DNA of 64,000 nucleotides. Source: Streptomyces sp. Ru72. Lineage in GTDB: Bacteria; Actinomycetota; Actinomycetes; Streptomycetales; Streptomycetaceae. The position numbers and the translations under genes are program-made. The stretch is from NCBI RefSeq assembly GCF_002920635.1, contig NZ_PQSR01000016.1:1-64000 (forward strand). The letters run 5' to 3'. Below the pieces are notes generated by a model. That model saw nothing but the letters and a program-made list of their open reading frames with translations. It made no database searches and was not told the DNA's origin. This document shows, in pieces, positions 1 to 8,262 of this stretch; within the stretch, counting starts at the first letter, position 1; each line of letters starts with the position of its first letter.

Positions 1-789
1 TGCTCGAGGCGGGACGTCGTCGTCGGGGCGGACGGGCGGCCCGTCGCCCCGGACGCGGCGTATGTGCCGGGCATGTACGTGTGGTTCCACCGTGCGTTGC
101 CCGACGAGCCACGTGTCCCGTATCCCGTCGACGTGGTGTACCGGGACGAGCACATCGTCGTCGCCGACAAGCCGCACTTCCTCGCCACCACCCCGCGTGG
201 CAGCCATGTAGCCGAGACCGCCCTCGCCCGGCTCCGGCGCGACCTGGGCATCCCGGCGCTGACCGCCGCGCACCGGCTGGACCGGCTCACCGCCGGGCTG
301 GTGCTGTTCACCGTGCGGCCCGAGGAGCGCGGCAGCTATCAGTCGCTGTTCCGCGACCGGCGCGTCACCAAGGAGTACGAGGCCGTCGCCCCGTACGGCC
401 CCGAGGTCGCCCTTCCCCGCACCGTGCGCAGCCGGATCGTGAAGGAACGCGGGGTGATGACGGCCCGGGAGGTGCCGGGCGAGCCCAACGCGGTCAGCCG
501 GATCGAGCTGCTGGAGCACCGCGCCGGGCTCGGGCGCTACCGGCTGCTGCCGTTCACCGGGCAGACCCACCAGCTGCGCGTGCACATGAACGCGCTGGGC
601 CTGCCGATCCTCGGAGACCCGCTGTACCCGGTGGTGGCGGCCCCCGCGCCGGCCGGTGACTTCCGGCGCCCGCTGCAACTGCTGGCGCGGGTGCTGGAGT
701 TCACCGATCCGGTCACGGAGCGCGCGCACCGCTTCGTCAGCGAGAGGGTGCTCGAGGCCTGGCCGGCGGACGAGGCGTGGGCCGGGTAG
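1..789 (+). CDS. RluA-family RNA pseudouridine synthase (5' end outside window)
   Basis: Isomerises uridine to pseudouridine in rRNA or tRNA. The frame is open from base 1, so the true start lies upstream; the GTG at 64 lies inside the conserved text and is unlikely to be the start. The catalytic motif HRLDRLTAGLVLF is clear, with the Asp of RLD as the expected nucleophile. Downstream, GQTHQLRVHMNALGLPILGD is the conserved C-terminal block of the family. It ends 4 bp from the stop of the convergent P450 gene, leaving no room for a separate terminator. Family assignment is secure; the RNA target cannot be told. Confidence 0.9.
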   Translation, partial: CSRRDVVVGADGRPVAPDAAYVPGMYVWFHRALPDEPRVPYPVDVVYRDEHIVVADKPHFLATTPRGSHVAETALARLRRDLGIPALTAAHRLDRLTAGLVLFTVRPEERGSYQSLFRDRRVTKEYEAVAPYGPEVALPRTVRSRIVKERGVMTAREVPGEPNAVSRIELLEHRAGLGRYRLLPFTGQTHQLRVHMNALGLPILGDPLYPVVAAPAPAGDFRRPLQLLARVLEFTDPVTERAHRFVSERVLEAWPADEAWAG

Positions 790-793
790 CGGC

Positions 794-2311
794 TCAGCGC
801 CCGCGCCATCGTCGCAGCATCCGGCGCCACAGTCCGGGCCGGGGCCACGGCTCGGCGGCCGGTTGCGAGGGTGCCCGCACCGCGGCCGGCGGTGGGGGCG
901 GAGCCGGCAGCGGCTCCGGGGCGGCAGGGGCGCTCCCGGCGGCGGAGGCCGTCGTGATCTCCCAGTCGTTGCGCTGCGCGGGCGCCGGCCGCAGCGACGG
1001 CTGCTGTGTCACGTCCTGGGGCGGCTTCGGCTGGAACCGCACCGGCAGCTGCACCAGGTGTCGCGACGCGATGGACGCGGTCCAGCGCAACTCCTCCTCG
1101 TCGCAGTCGAGTTCGAGGTCGGGCAGCCGCGTCAGCAGCGCGTCGATGCCGGTGTCGGCGATGGCACGCCCGATGTCCTGGCCGGGGCACTCGTGCGGGC
1201 CGCCGCCGAAGGCGAGGTGGGAGCGGTTGCCCTGCATGTTGGCCGAGAGGTCGGGCCGTACCCGGGGGTCCACGTTGCCGGGCGCGATGGCGAAGAGCAG
1301 TCCGTCGCCCTTGCGGATCCGCTGTCCGCCCAGCTCCGTGTCCTGCTTGGCGAAGTAGCCGAGGATGCTGCTGAACGGCGGCTCGTCCCACAGGGACTGC
1401 TCGACCGCCTCGGGCACCGTCATCTGGCCGCCCCGGAGCTGCGCCCGGAACCGGGGATCGGTGAGGATCATCCGCAGCACGTTGGCGAGGAGGTTGGCGG
1501 TGGCCTCGTAGGCGGCGATCAGGACCACCCGCAGGTGCTCCCTGATCTCGTCGTCGGTGAGCCGGGCCGGGTGGTTGATGAGGTGGGTGGTGAAGTCGTC
1601 GTCGGGATCGGTCCTGCGGCGGGCGACGAGCCGGCCGAGAGCGTCCACGATGTACTGGTTGCTGGCGATCGCGGTCTCGGTGCCCTTGAGCATGTCGCGG
1701 GCGGCGTGCACGATCCGGTCGTTGTACTCCTCGCCCATGCCGAGCACCTCGCACATCACCGCCATCGGGAGGTGGTCGGCGAACTGGCCGACGAGGTCGG
1801 CCCGGCCCTGTTCGCAGAAGCGGTTGACGAGGTACTGCGTCGCGCGGTTGATGAACCGGCGCAGGCCCCGGTAGTCGATGGTCGACATGGCGCCGGTGAC
1901 CGCGCCGCGCAGCCGCAGATGCTCGTCGCCCTCGGCGTGCGAGCAGATGGGCTGCCAGGCGAAGTGCGGCGTCAGCGGGTGGTCGGGCTTGACCTCGCCG
2001 CTCACCAACGGGGCCCAGATGCGGCTGTCACGGGTGAAGTGCGCGGGGCTGCGCACCATGTGCAGGTTCTCCGCGTGCCCCAGCACGACCCAGATCGGCA
2101 CGTCGTCGTGGAGCAGCGCGGGCGCCACGGGGCCGTGTTCGGCGCGGAGTCTCTCGTACAGGGCTCCCAGGTCCTCCGCTTCGGGACCGTACAGCCGGCG
2201 CACTCCGCCGGGGCCGAGACCGTGGGCCGGACAGCCGGGCGGCGGGACGGCCGAGGAGGCGTCCGTGCCGGTGTGGTCGCTGCCGGTCAGGGAGGGGGAT
2301 TCAGGCGTCAC
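794..2311 (-). CDS. rarE: Conservon cytochrome P450, CYP157-like, lacking EXXR
   Basis: Cytochrome P450 of 505 residues, the last gene of the conservon. The heme loop FGGGPHECPGQ (residues 368-378, ligand Cys375) is intact and the I-helix reads AYEAT (267-271). The K-helix, where P450s normally have E-x-x-R, reads EQSLW (304-308), so both the Glu and the Arg are missing. This is the known peculiarity of the CYP157 family, which occurs in Streptomyces conservons. A Pro/Ala-rich tail from about residue 455 ends in a basic stretch (WRRMLRRWRGR). GTG start with GGAG 8 bases upstream. It is separated from rarD by about 197 bp containing tandem repeats, so it may be transcribed less tightly with the others. 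Substrate unknown. Confidence 0.9.
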   Translation of the reverse strand: MTPESPSLTGSDHTGTDASSAVPPPGCPAHGLGPGGVRRLYGPEAEDLGALYERLRAEHGPVAPALLHDDVPIWVVLGHAENLHMVRSPAHFTRDSRIWAPLVSGEVKPDHPLTPHFAWQPICSHAEGDEHLRLRGAVTGAMSTIDYRGLRRFINRATQYLVNRFCEQGRADLVGQFADHLPMAVMCEVLGMGEEYNDRIVHAARDMLKGTETAIASNQYIVDALGRLVARRRTDPDDDFTTHLINHPARLTDDEIREHLRVVLIAAYEATANLLANVLRMILTDPRFRAQLRGGQMTVPEAVEQSLWDEPPFSSILGYFAKQDTELGGQRIRKGDGLLFAIAPGNVDPRVRPDLSANMQGNRSHLAFGGGPHECPGQDIGRAIADTGIDALLTRLPDLELDCDEEELRWTASIASRHLVQLPVRFQPKPPQDVTQQPSLRPAPAQRNDWEITTASAAGSAPAAPEPLPAPPPPPAAVRAPSQPAAEPWPRPGLWRRMLRRWRGR

Positions 2312-2402
2312 GATGATCGCTCCGGAACGTCAGGTCGAACCTGTGTCTTGGGGTGGGGATGGGAACGGGCACGGAACTTGGGGGTGGCGACGCGGGCGCT
2401 CT

Positions 2403-2517
2403 CACACGGCCGCGATCGCCTGCACGCGGGGGGCGTGGACGCGTTCATACGAGGCGTGGACGCGTTCACACGGAGGCGCGGGCGCGTCCACGCGGCGCGC
2501 GGGCGCCCTCATACGGG
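2403..2517. repeat. Degenerate tandem repeat, ~21-bp unit
   Basis: About five imperfect copies of a 21-22 bp unit lie between rarD and rarE. The clearest are at 2433-2453, 2454-2475, 2476-2496 and 2497-2517, with an older, more diverged copy before them. Each unit has a T-C-A-(C/T)-A-C-G half followed by a GCGTGGACGCGT-like half. The last unit runs into the final three codons and stop of rarD. Function unknown: spacer expansion, mRNA structure or protein binding are all possible. Confidence 0.65.
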
Positions 2518-3129
2518 GGCGCGGCGCATCGCCAGGGAGTGCAGGAAGCGCATCAGCGTCATCAGGACCTCACGGCTGGAGGCCCGGCGCCGGGCGTCAC
2601 ACTCCATGATCGGGATCTCGACGGCCAGATCGAGTGCCCCGCGCAGTTCCTCGATGGGGTAACGGGGCGCGTCGGGGAAGGAGTTGACGGCGACCACGAA
2701 GGGCACGCCGCGCTCCTCCAGTCGGCCGATGACATCGAAGCTGACCTCGAGACGGCGGGTGTCGAGCAGGACGACGGCGCCGAGCGCGCCCTCGAACAGG
2801 CCGTTCCAAAGGAACCAGAAGCGTTCCTGGCCCGGGGTGCCGAACAGGTACAGCACCAGCTGCTCGGTGATGCTGATCCGGCCGAAGTCCATGGCCACGG
2901 TGGTGGCCGTCTTGCTGTCGGAGCCGTAGTCGTCGTCGACTCCGATGCCCGCCTGGGTCATGGTCTCCTCGGTCGTCAGCGGCCTGATCTCGCTGACGGA
3001 ACCGACCATGGTGGTCTTGCCGACCCCGAACCCGCCCACGATGACGATCTTGACCGCGGCCTGCGTGGAGTGCGGCAGGTGGTCCTCGGGAGGCGGCCCC
3101 GGGACGGTGTCAGAGCTTTTGAAGTCCAT
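2509..3129 (-). CDS. rarD: Conservon ATP/GTP-binding protein (CvnD type)
   Basis: Small Ras-like GTPase of 206 residues, the CvnD component of Streptomyces conservons, which are thought to form a membrane-associated, G-protein-like signalling complex. The P-loop GGFGVGKTTM is near residue 32 and a DxxG-like switch FGTPGQERF near residue 95. The start at 3129 overlaps the 3' end of rarC by 20 bp, so translation is probably coupled. The last codons are formed by the end of the tandem repeat array that follows. Identification rests on the motifs and on its place between a DUF742 gene and a P450. Confidence 0.9.
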   Translation of the reverse strand: MDFKSSDTVPGPPPEDHLPHSTQAAVKIVIVGGFGVGKTTMVGSVSEIRPLTTEETMTQAGIGVDDDYGSDSKTATTVAMDFGRISITEQLVLYLFGTPGQERFWFLWNGLFEGALGAVVLLDTRRLEVSFDVIGRLEERGVPFVVAVNSFPDAPRYPIEELRGALDLAVEIPIMECDARRRASSREVLMTLMRFLHSLAMRRAPV

Positions 3130-3526
3130 GCATCACCGCTTCGAGGAGGGAACGGTCGGGCACCGCCTGCCGGACGATCGGGGCGCGTGCCTGGACCAGT
3201 TCGGCCGCCAGCAGGTCGGTGATCAGCATGGTCACCACACTGAACGGCAGACTGAGGTAGGCCGAGATCTCGGCCACGGACAGGGGGGCCTGGCAGAGCC
3301 GGAGCAGCGCCGACTGCTCCGGCGTGGCGGCGGGCGGCGGGTCGGCGCTGGTCACGATCAGGGTGACCAGGTCGATGGGGGCCCGTTCGCCCCCGTCGGC
3401 CGTGCCGGCGAGGATGTACAGCCGCTCGGGCTGCTTCCCCTCGCCGTCCGCCGCGCCGCCTTCGGTGACAGGCTCCTGGGGAGGCTGTTCCTGGGGATGG
3501 CGCCGGCGCCGTTGCGGAGGAGTCAT
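3110..3526 (-). CDS. rarC: Conservon DUF742 protein (CvnC type)
   Basis: DUF742 protein of 138 residues, the CvnC member of the conservon. After a basic and acidic N-terminal stretch of about 33 residues comes RLYILAGTADGGE, then the conserved core with LSVAEISAYLSLPFSVV, which resembles a winged-helix fold. The ATG at 3526 overlaps the stop of rarB by four bases (ATGA). A much longer upstream extension of this frame is only the antisense context of rarB and rarA and was not used. Biochemical role unknown; in conservons it accompanies the Roadblock and GTPase proteins. Confidence 0.88.
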   Translation of the reverse strand: MTPPQRRRRHPQEQPPQEPVTEGGAADGEGKQPERLYILAGTADGGERAPIDLVTLIVTSADPPPAATPEQSALLRLCQAPLSVAEISAYLSLPFSVVTMLITDLLAAELVQARAPIVRQAVPDRSLLEAVMHGLQKL

Positions 3527-3930
3527 ACGGTCTGCCCGGTCCGTCGCGGCGGACTCGTCAGGTGGTCGCCGATGCGGATGACGAGATCGCGCATGCGGTT
3601 GCTCATCAGGCCGGCCTCGGCCACCACGTCGGAGAGCACCGCCAGGTAGGCGTTCGGACCGGCCTCCATCATGTAGAAGTAGCCGCCGTCGATCTCGATG
3701 ATGACCATGCGCATCCGGCCGTCGCTGTCCGGCATCTCGGCTGCGACCGCCCCGGCCAGGCTCTGCAGTCCGGCGCAGGCCGCGGCGACACGGTCGGCGG
3801 CGTCCGGATCGCCGCCGTGGCGGGCGATGCGCAGTCCGTCGGCGGAGAGCACCACGATCTGGTGGATGCCCGGCACGCCGTCGGCGAGTTCCTTCAGCAA
3901 CCAGTCCAGGTTGCCTCGCTGCTGGATCAC
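3523..3930 (-). CDS. rarB: Conservon Roadblock/LC7 protein (CvnB type)
   Basis: Roadblock/LC7-domain protein of 135 residues. Proteins of this fold regulate small GTPases, which fits the GTPase gene two positions downstream. The domain runs from about residue 10 (LLKELADGVPGIHQIVVLSA) to residue 110. The start is the GTG at 3930 because it overlaps the rarA stop (GTGA) and begins at the conserved VIQQRGNLDWLL. Its stop overlaps the rarC start by four bases. In-frame sequence further upstream lies inside rarA and was rejected. Confidence 0.9.
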   Translation of the reverse strand: MIQQRGNLDWLLKELADGVPGIHQIVVLSADGLRIARHGGDPDAADRVAAACAGLQSLAGAVAAEMPDSDGRMRMVIIEIDGGYFYMMEAGPNAYLAVLSDVVAEAGLMSNRMRDLVIRIGDHLTSPPRRTGQTV

Positions 3931-5552
3931 TTCGGGTCCCCCTCGTCGTCGGCCTGGGCAGCGGCCGGCTCGTCGGTGCTGGTGGTTGCGTACGCGTCGT
4001 CGTCCGGCGGCCCGGAGGAGAAGGCGTTCGGGTCCGGGTCGGCCTTGAGCCCGGCGAAGAACGCCTCCACCCACATGCCGGGCGGCGGCTCGTCCTTCTT
4101 CTTGCGTTCACGCTCGGGCCTGACGGGCGCGTGGCTTCTGGCTTGGATGGCCTGGGCGGCGGCCTCCGCGGCGGCCGCCTCGGCGATCTGCTGGCTCAGC
4201 GGGATCTTCACCCGGCTGCGGCGCTGCGGCAGGCCGCCCGCCGTCCACTCGGTGACCACGGGGACGTCGTCCTCCAGGGACAGCCGCTCCCTGACCCGAG
4301 GCCCGGTGGTGGGGCGGCGGGGCTTCTCCTTGCGCTTGGGCCCTTCGACGCCGTCGTTGTCCAGGGTCGGAATGGAGGTGATGCCGACGCCGTGGGCCTG
4401 CCCGGGGGCGGGGTCGGTGGTCGTCATGTCGTTCGGGACGACGAGGATGGCGCGGACACCGCCGTACGCCGACTTCCGAAGCGAGACCTCCATGTTGAAC
4501 ATGGACGACAGGCGGCCGACGACGGCGAGCCCCAGGCGCGGGGCCTCACCGAGCTGCTGGACGTCCACACCGGCCTGGGCCTCGGCGAGCATCCTCTCGA
4601 CCTTGGCGCGGTTCTCCCCGCTGAGACTGACTCCGCCGTCCTCGATCTCGACGCAGACACCGGTCTGCACCTCGGTGGCGGTGACGTGCACCTTGGTGTT
4701 GGGCGGCGAGTAGCGCGTGGCGTTGTCGAGGAGTTCGGCGGCGGCGTGGATGATCGGCTCGACCGACTCGCCCCGGATGTTGACCTTGGCGATGGAGTGC
4801 AGCTCGATGCGGCGGTACTCCAGGATGCGGCTCATCGCGCCGCGCAGACAGCTGTACAGCGGCACGGGCTGGGGCCACTTGCGGCCGGGGCGGCCGCCGC
4901 CGATGACGGCGATGGAGTCGGCGAGACGGCCGATGAGCGCGTTGCCGTGGTCGAGGCGCAGCAGGTCGTCGAAGACCTCGGGGGTCAGGCCGTGGTCCTC
5001 CTCCATCTCCCGCAGTTCGTTGGCCTGCTGGTGGACGATGGCCTGGACCCGGCGGGCGATGTGGACGAAGGCGCGCAGAGCGGAGTCGCGCCGCGCGATC
5101 TCACGGTCGATGACCTGCAGGACGGTCTTCAGCAACCGGCGCTGCGCGTCGGGGATCCCGCGGAACTCCGGGGTGCCGTCGACGAGCTGGGTGATCACCT
5201 GTCCGGGCGAGATGGCTTCGCGCAGCTTGGCGACCGCCCTGGGCACGATCTCGGTGCGGAGGTAGTCGAGGTCGTCGTTCTGGGAGGCGATCCGCCGCTC
5301 CAGGAAGGCGGTGCGCTCCGCGCACTCGGCGCGCAGCGCACGCAGGGCGCGCTCACGGTGGACCGCCACGGCCGCGACGGCGGTCACCAGGACCGTGGCG
5401 AGGGCCCCGCACCAGCCGACGGTGGTCCGGGCCGGCCCGGTGAGCGCGGCGACGGCGGCCCCCGTCGCCGCGCACATCAGTATGAACGGCACCAACAGCA
5501 CGCGTGTGTAGGGAAGTTCACGGCCACCGGGAGGCGATTGAACACTCACCAT
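3927..5552 (-). CDS. rarA: Conservon sensor histidine kinase-like protein (CvnA type)
   Basis: First gene of the conservon, 541 residues. Two hydrophobic segments (about residues 18-38 and 45-63) place it in the membrane with almost no external loop. A coiled region and a DHGNALIGRLADS box near residue 215 stand where a histidine kinase has its phosphoacceptor. The ATP-binding domain shows an N box (ELLDNATRYSPPN) and a G box (EDGGVSLSGENR). The last 170 residues are low-complexity, Pro/Ala and charge rich. There is no adjacent response regulator; the partners are the downstream conservon proteins, joined by short overlaps. Conservons of this type affect aerial growth and antibiotic production in S. 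coelicolor and S. griseus. Confidence 0.9.
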   Translation of the reverse strand: MVSVQSPPGGRELPYTRVLLVPFILMCAATGAAVAALTGPARTTVGWCGALATVLVTAVAAVAVHRERALRALRAECAERTAFLERRIASQNDDLDYLRTEIVPRAVAKLREAISPGQVITQLVDGTPEFRGIPDAQRRLLKTVLQVIDREIARRDSALRAFVHIARRVQAIVHQQANELREMEEDHGLTPEVFDDLLRLDHGNALIGRLADSIAVIGGGRPGRKWPQPVPLYSCLRGAMSRILEYRRIELHSIAKVNIRGESVEPIIHAAAELLDNATRYSPPNTKVHVTATEVQTGVCVEIEDGGVSLSGENRAKVERMLAEAQAGVDVQQLGEAPRLGLAVVGRLSSMFNMEVSLRKSAYGGVRAILVVPNDMTTTDPAPGQAHGVGITSIPTLDNDGVEGPKRKEKPRRPTTGPRVRERLSLEDDVPVVTEWTAGGLPQRRSRVKIPLSQQIAEAAAAEAAAQAIQARSHAPVRPERERKKKDEPPPGMWVEAFFAGLKADPDPNAFSSGPPDDDAYATTSTDEPAAAQADDEGDPK

Positions 5553-6005
5553 GTATGCCCTCTGAGACTGAATCGGCTGGATCGGGGGGTGCGTAGCGGA
5601 AAAGACGGGTAGGTACCGGATCGAAACGGGGCGACAATTGGATCTTCGTTATGTTTGGGAACAGGCGCACGAATACGCCCCAACTCGGTGCGCCGCGGGC
5701 GAGCTTAGTCCGACCGGATCATCGCCATGTCATATTCGGCAAGCACCTGAAATGCCCATCACGTCAGGAGTACGCTCGGCATTTTTCATACGTTCCGCTG
5801 TGATTCGAACACACACTGTCACGGCGTACGGGCGGCCGAGACCGGTGCCCCTCGCAGGTGAATTCCCCTGCGCGGCAGTGGACTTGACGGCCTGAGACCC
5901 GATGCCCCGAGCCGCTGAGATTCGGAGGCCCTGAGGCCCTGGGACTCTGAGACTCTGAGACCCGGCGCTCTGCGGCCCTGAGGCTCCGAGTCCCCGAGGA
6001 AAGCC
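5553..6005. promoter_or_regulatory. Intergenic region upstream of rarA
   Basis: About 450 bp without a convincing gene. The part at 5637-5820 is clearly richer in A and T than its surroundings, as expected for a promoter region serving rarA on the minus strand. I could not fix a convincing -10/-35 pair. The part at about 5890-5995 is a low-complexity run made of repeated CTGAG-like words and lies just downstream of the TetR gene. A short TTG-initiated frame at 5638-5895 has no recognisable domain and is not called. Confidence 0.5.
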
Positions 6006-6632
6006 TCAGACCCCCGCGATGCGCAGCGCCGCGTCCGCCGTGGCCTCCGCGAAGACGGACACCGGGCGGTCCGGGTCGGAGCGGTGGACCAGGATGACGC
6101 CTTCGATCAGCCCGAAGACCAGATCCGTCCGCAGGTCCAGCTCACCCTTGGCGAGGCCGGAGCCCGCGCGGGTGGCGGCGATCAACTGCCGGTAGGCGTC
6201 CTTGAGTTCGGCGCGCACCGCATGGAAGCCGGCGAACCGCTCGGAGCGCACCTCGGGCAGCAGGTAGAGACCCCCCAGGTTGTGCGGGCCGCCGCAGAGC
6301 AGCTCGACGTCGGTGCGGCACAGCTCCCACAACCGGTCCTCGGCCGGGGCGGTGTCGTCGGCGAGCAGGTCGCGCGCGCAGGACAGCGAGGGCGTGACGG
6401 TGGACTCCAGCAGCTCGGCGAGCAGTTCCTCCTTGCCGGACACGTAGTGGTACATGGAGGCCTGCCGCATCCCGGCCCGCTCGGCGACGGCGCGCGTGGT
6501 GGTCGCGGCATATCCGTGGGTGGTGAACAACTCGGCGGCCGCCGTGAGGAGCTCGTCGCGCGGCGACAGTCCGCTGTCGGGCCGCCGCTCCGCCCGCGGC
6601 CTGCCGACCCGCCGCCCGCCACCGGTTCCCAT
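6006..6632 (-). CDS. TetR-family repressor of the adjacent guanidine/urea operon
   Basis: TetR regulator of 208 residues. The helix-turn-helix lies at about residues 42-62 (TTTRAVAERAGMRQASMYHYV), followed by an unrelated ligand-binding domain. The ATG at 6632 was preferred over in-frame upstream codons because it starts just ahead of the basic segment typical before TetR DNA-binding domains. It is divergent from the DUF1989/carboxylase operon, and a perfect 9-bp inverted repeat sits between them, so it most likely represses that operon and perhaps itself. The ligand is presumably a substrate or intermediate of the pathway; this is inferred from position only. Confidence 0.85.
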   Translation of the reverse strand: MGTGGGRRVGRPRAERRPDSGLSPRDELLTAAAELFTTHGYAATTTRAVAERAGMRQASMYHYVSGKEELLAELLESTVTPSLSCARDLLADDTAPAEDRLWELCRTDVELLCGGPHNLGGLYLLPEVRSERFAGFHAVRAELKDAYRQLIAATRAGSGLAKGELDLRTDLVFGLIEGVILVHRSDPDRPVSVFAEATADAALRIAGV

Positions 6633-6764
6633 GCGGTCGATCCTCGCACATGACGCCGTACGGCGATCTCGGCTCGGTGCGACAGCTCCGCCCGGCGCCC
6701 GGCGTGAGGGACCGGAAACCAACCGGCAACGCCCGGGACACGGCGGCGACCCGCTCCCGGCCTA

Positions 6765-6786
6765 ATTTCTGTCAAGCGACAGAAAT
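6765..6786. promoter_or_regulatory. Palindromic operator, probable TetR site
   Basis: Perfect inverted repeat: ATTTCTGTC at 6765-6773, a 4-base spacer, GACAGAAAT at 6778-6786. It is the only A/T-rich palindrome in the divergent interval and lies 37 bp before the ATG of the first operon gene. Size and symmetry match a TetR dimer site. Confidence 0.75.
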
Positions 6787-6823
6787 GACCGCAGCAGTCA
6801 CCCGACCCCCGAAAGGTCCCGCG

Positions 6824-7648
6824 ATGGCGACAGCGACCACCTACGGAGCACGCGACCACGCCCGGGCACAGGAGGGCGCCCGTGCCGAGGCCATGCCCGT
6901 CGTACCGGCGAGCGCCTGGCCGGCGCCGCCCTGCGAGGCGGGCCACCTGGTGTGGGCGGAGACCGTGGCGGGCGGCAACTACACGCACAGGGTGCTGGCC
7001 CGCGGCACCGAGTTGCGGCTGACGGATCTGCGCGGCGACGCCTGCGCCCACCTGCTGCTGTTCGTCGCCGACCGCCCGTGGGAGCGGCTGAACGTGGCCG
7101 ACACGGTCAAGGTGCAGTGGAACGCGTACCTCGGTGAGGGACGGCTGCTCCTGTCCGACCAGGGCCGCGTCCTCGCGTCGGTCGTCGCCGACACCTCCGG
7201 GCGGCACGACGCCCTGTGCGGCACCTCCACGCTCGCCCGCAACACCGAGCGCTACGGGGACGGCACCCCGCACTCCACGTCCCCCGCCGGACGCGAGTTG
7301 TTCAAGCTGGGCGCCGCGAAGAACGGGCTTCAGCCGCGCGATCTGCCGCCGTCGCTGTCGTTCTTCCAGGGCGTGGAGGTCCGCGAGGACGGTGCCCTCG
7401 ACTTCACGGGCTCCGTCGGCCCCGGCGGCAGCGTCACCCTGCGCGCCGAGCAGGACGTCACGGTGCTCATCGCCAACGTCCCCCACCCGGTCGATCCGCG
7501 CCCCGACTACGTGTGCACCCCGCTGGAGGTCCTCGCCTGGCGCTCGGCGGCGACCCGCCCCGGAGACCAGTTGTGGGAGGCCACCCCCGAGGGCCGCCGA
7601 GCCTTCCTGAACACCGCCGAATTCCTCGCCGCGAGGGGGCTCTCATGA
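6824..7648 (+). CDS. DUF1989 protein, UAAP1-type; likely carboxyguanidine deiminase subunit
   Basis: Member of the urea-amidolyase-associated family (DUF1989), 274 residues. Paired DUF1989 proteins next to a urea-carboxylase-like enzyme have been shown in other bacteria to deiminate carboxyguanidine to allophanate (CgdA/CgdB). The core shows GGNYTHRVLARGTELRLTDL and the conserved block GRHDALCGT. The ATG at 6824 has a GAAAGG ribosome site 7 bases upstream; an in-frame ATG at 6785 lies inside the operator palindrome and is less likely. Its stop overlaps the next start (ATGA), so it is presumably made together with the second DUF1989 protein. Family certain; the deiminase role is inferred from family work and context. 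Confidence 0.85.
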   Translation: MATATTYGARDHARAQEGARAEAMPVVPASAWPAPPCEAGHLVWAETVAGGNYTHRVLARGTELRLTDLRGDACAHLLLFVADRPWERLNVADTVKVQWNAYLGEGRLLLSDQGRVLASVVADTSGRHDALCGTSTLARNTERYGDGTPHSTSPAGRELFKLGAAKNGLQPRDLPPSLSFFQGVEVREDGALDFTGSVGPGGSVTLRAEQDVTVLIANVPHPVDPRPDYVCTPLEVLAWRSAATRPGDQLWEATPEGRRAFLNTAEFLAARGLS

Positions 7649-8262
7649 AGACCGTGAAGACCGTCGTTCCGGCCCGTGCCGCCTGGTCGTCCGTCGTCCG
7701 CAGCGGCGAGACGCTGACCGTCACCGACCTGTACGGCAACCAGGCCGTCGACTTCCTCGTCTACGACGCACACGACACGTCCGTGCGCTACAGCGCCCCC
7801 GACACGATCCAGGCGCAGGGCACCGTCTTCCTGACCACGGGCAGTGTGCTGCTGTCCAACGAGCACACTCCGCTCATGACGGTCGTCGCCGACGACGTGG
7901 GCCGCCACGACACGGTCGGCGGCGCCTGCTCCAAGGAGTCGAACACGCTCCGGTACGGCCACCACACCTGGTCGCAGCACGCCTGCGTGGACAACTTCCT
8001 CGCGGAGGGCGCCAAGTACGGCCTGGGCAAGCGCGACCTGGTGTCCAACATCAACTGGTACATGAACGTTCCCGTCGAGAAGGACGGCACCCTCGGCATC
8101 GTCGACGGCATCTCGGCCCCCGGCCTCTCGCTGACCCTGCGGGCCGAGCGGGACGTCCTCGTGCTCGTCTCCAACTGCCCCCAGATCAACAATCCGTGCA
8201 ACGGCTTCGAGCCGACGGCCGTGGAGATGACGATCGGAGCAGGCCGGGGGGACACCGCATGA
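7645..8262 (+). CDS. DUF1989 protein, UAAP2-type; likely carboxyguanidine deiminase subunit
   Basis: Second DUF1989 protein, 205 residues, shorter than and diverged from its neighbour, as is usual for the UAAP1/UAAP2 pair. Conserved blocks are YGNQAVDFLVYDA, GRHDTVGGACSKESNTLRYG and CPQINNPCNGFEPT, the last with two cysteines. Start and stop both overlap the neighbouring genes by four bases (ATGA), which indicates tight translational coupling. With UAAP1 it would convert carboxyguanidine from the carboxylase into allophanate and ammonia. If the carboxylase truly acted on urea these two genes would have no obvious job, which favours the guanidine reading. Confidence 0.85.
   Translation: MKTVKTVVPARAAWSSVVRSGETLTVTDLYGNQAVDFLVYDAHDTSVRYSAPDTIQAQGTVFLTTGSVLLSNEHTPLMTVVADDVGRHDTVGGACSKESNTLRYGHHTWSQHACVDNFLAEGAKYGLGKRDLVSNINWYMNVPVEKDGTLGIVDGISAPGLSLTLRAERDVLVLVSNCPQINNPCNGFEPTAVEMTIGAGRGDTA

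Noticed and set aside
5638..5895. 85-codon TTG-initiated frame upstream of rarA
   Set aside because: No ribosome site and no domain; lies in the A/T-rich promoter region of rarA.
6633..6823. Guanidine riboswitch before the DUF1989 operon
   Set aside because: I looked for the conserved guanidine-I blocks by eye and saw none; a TetR palindrome occupies the leader. A covariance-model search would settle it.
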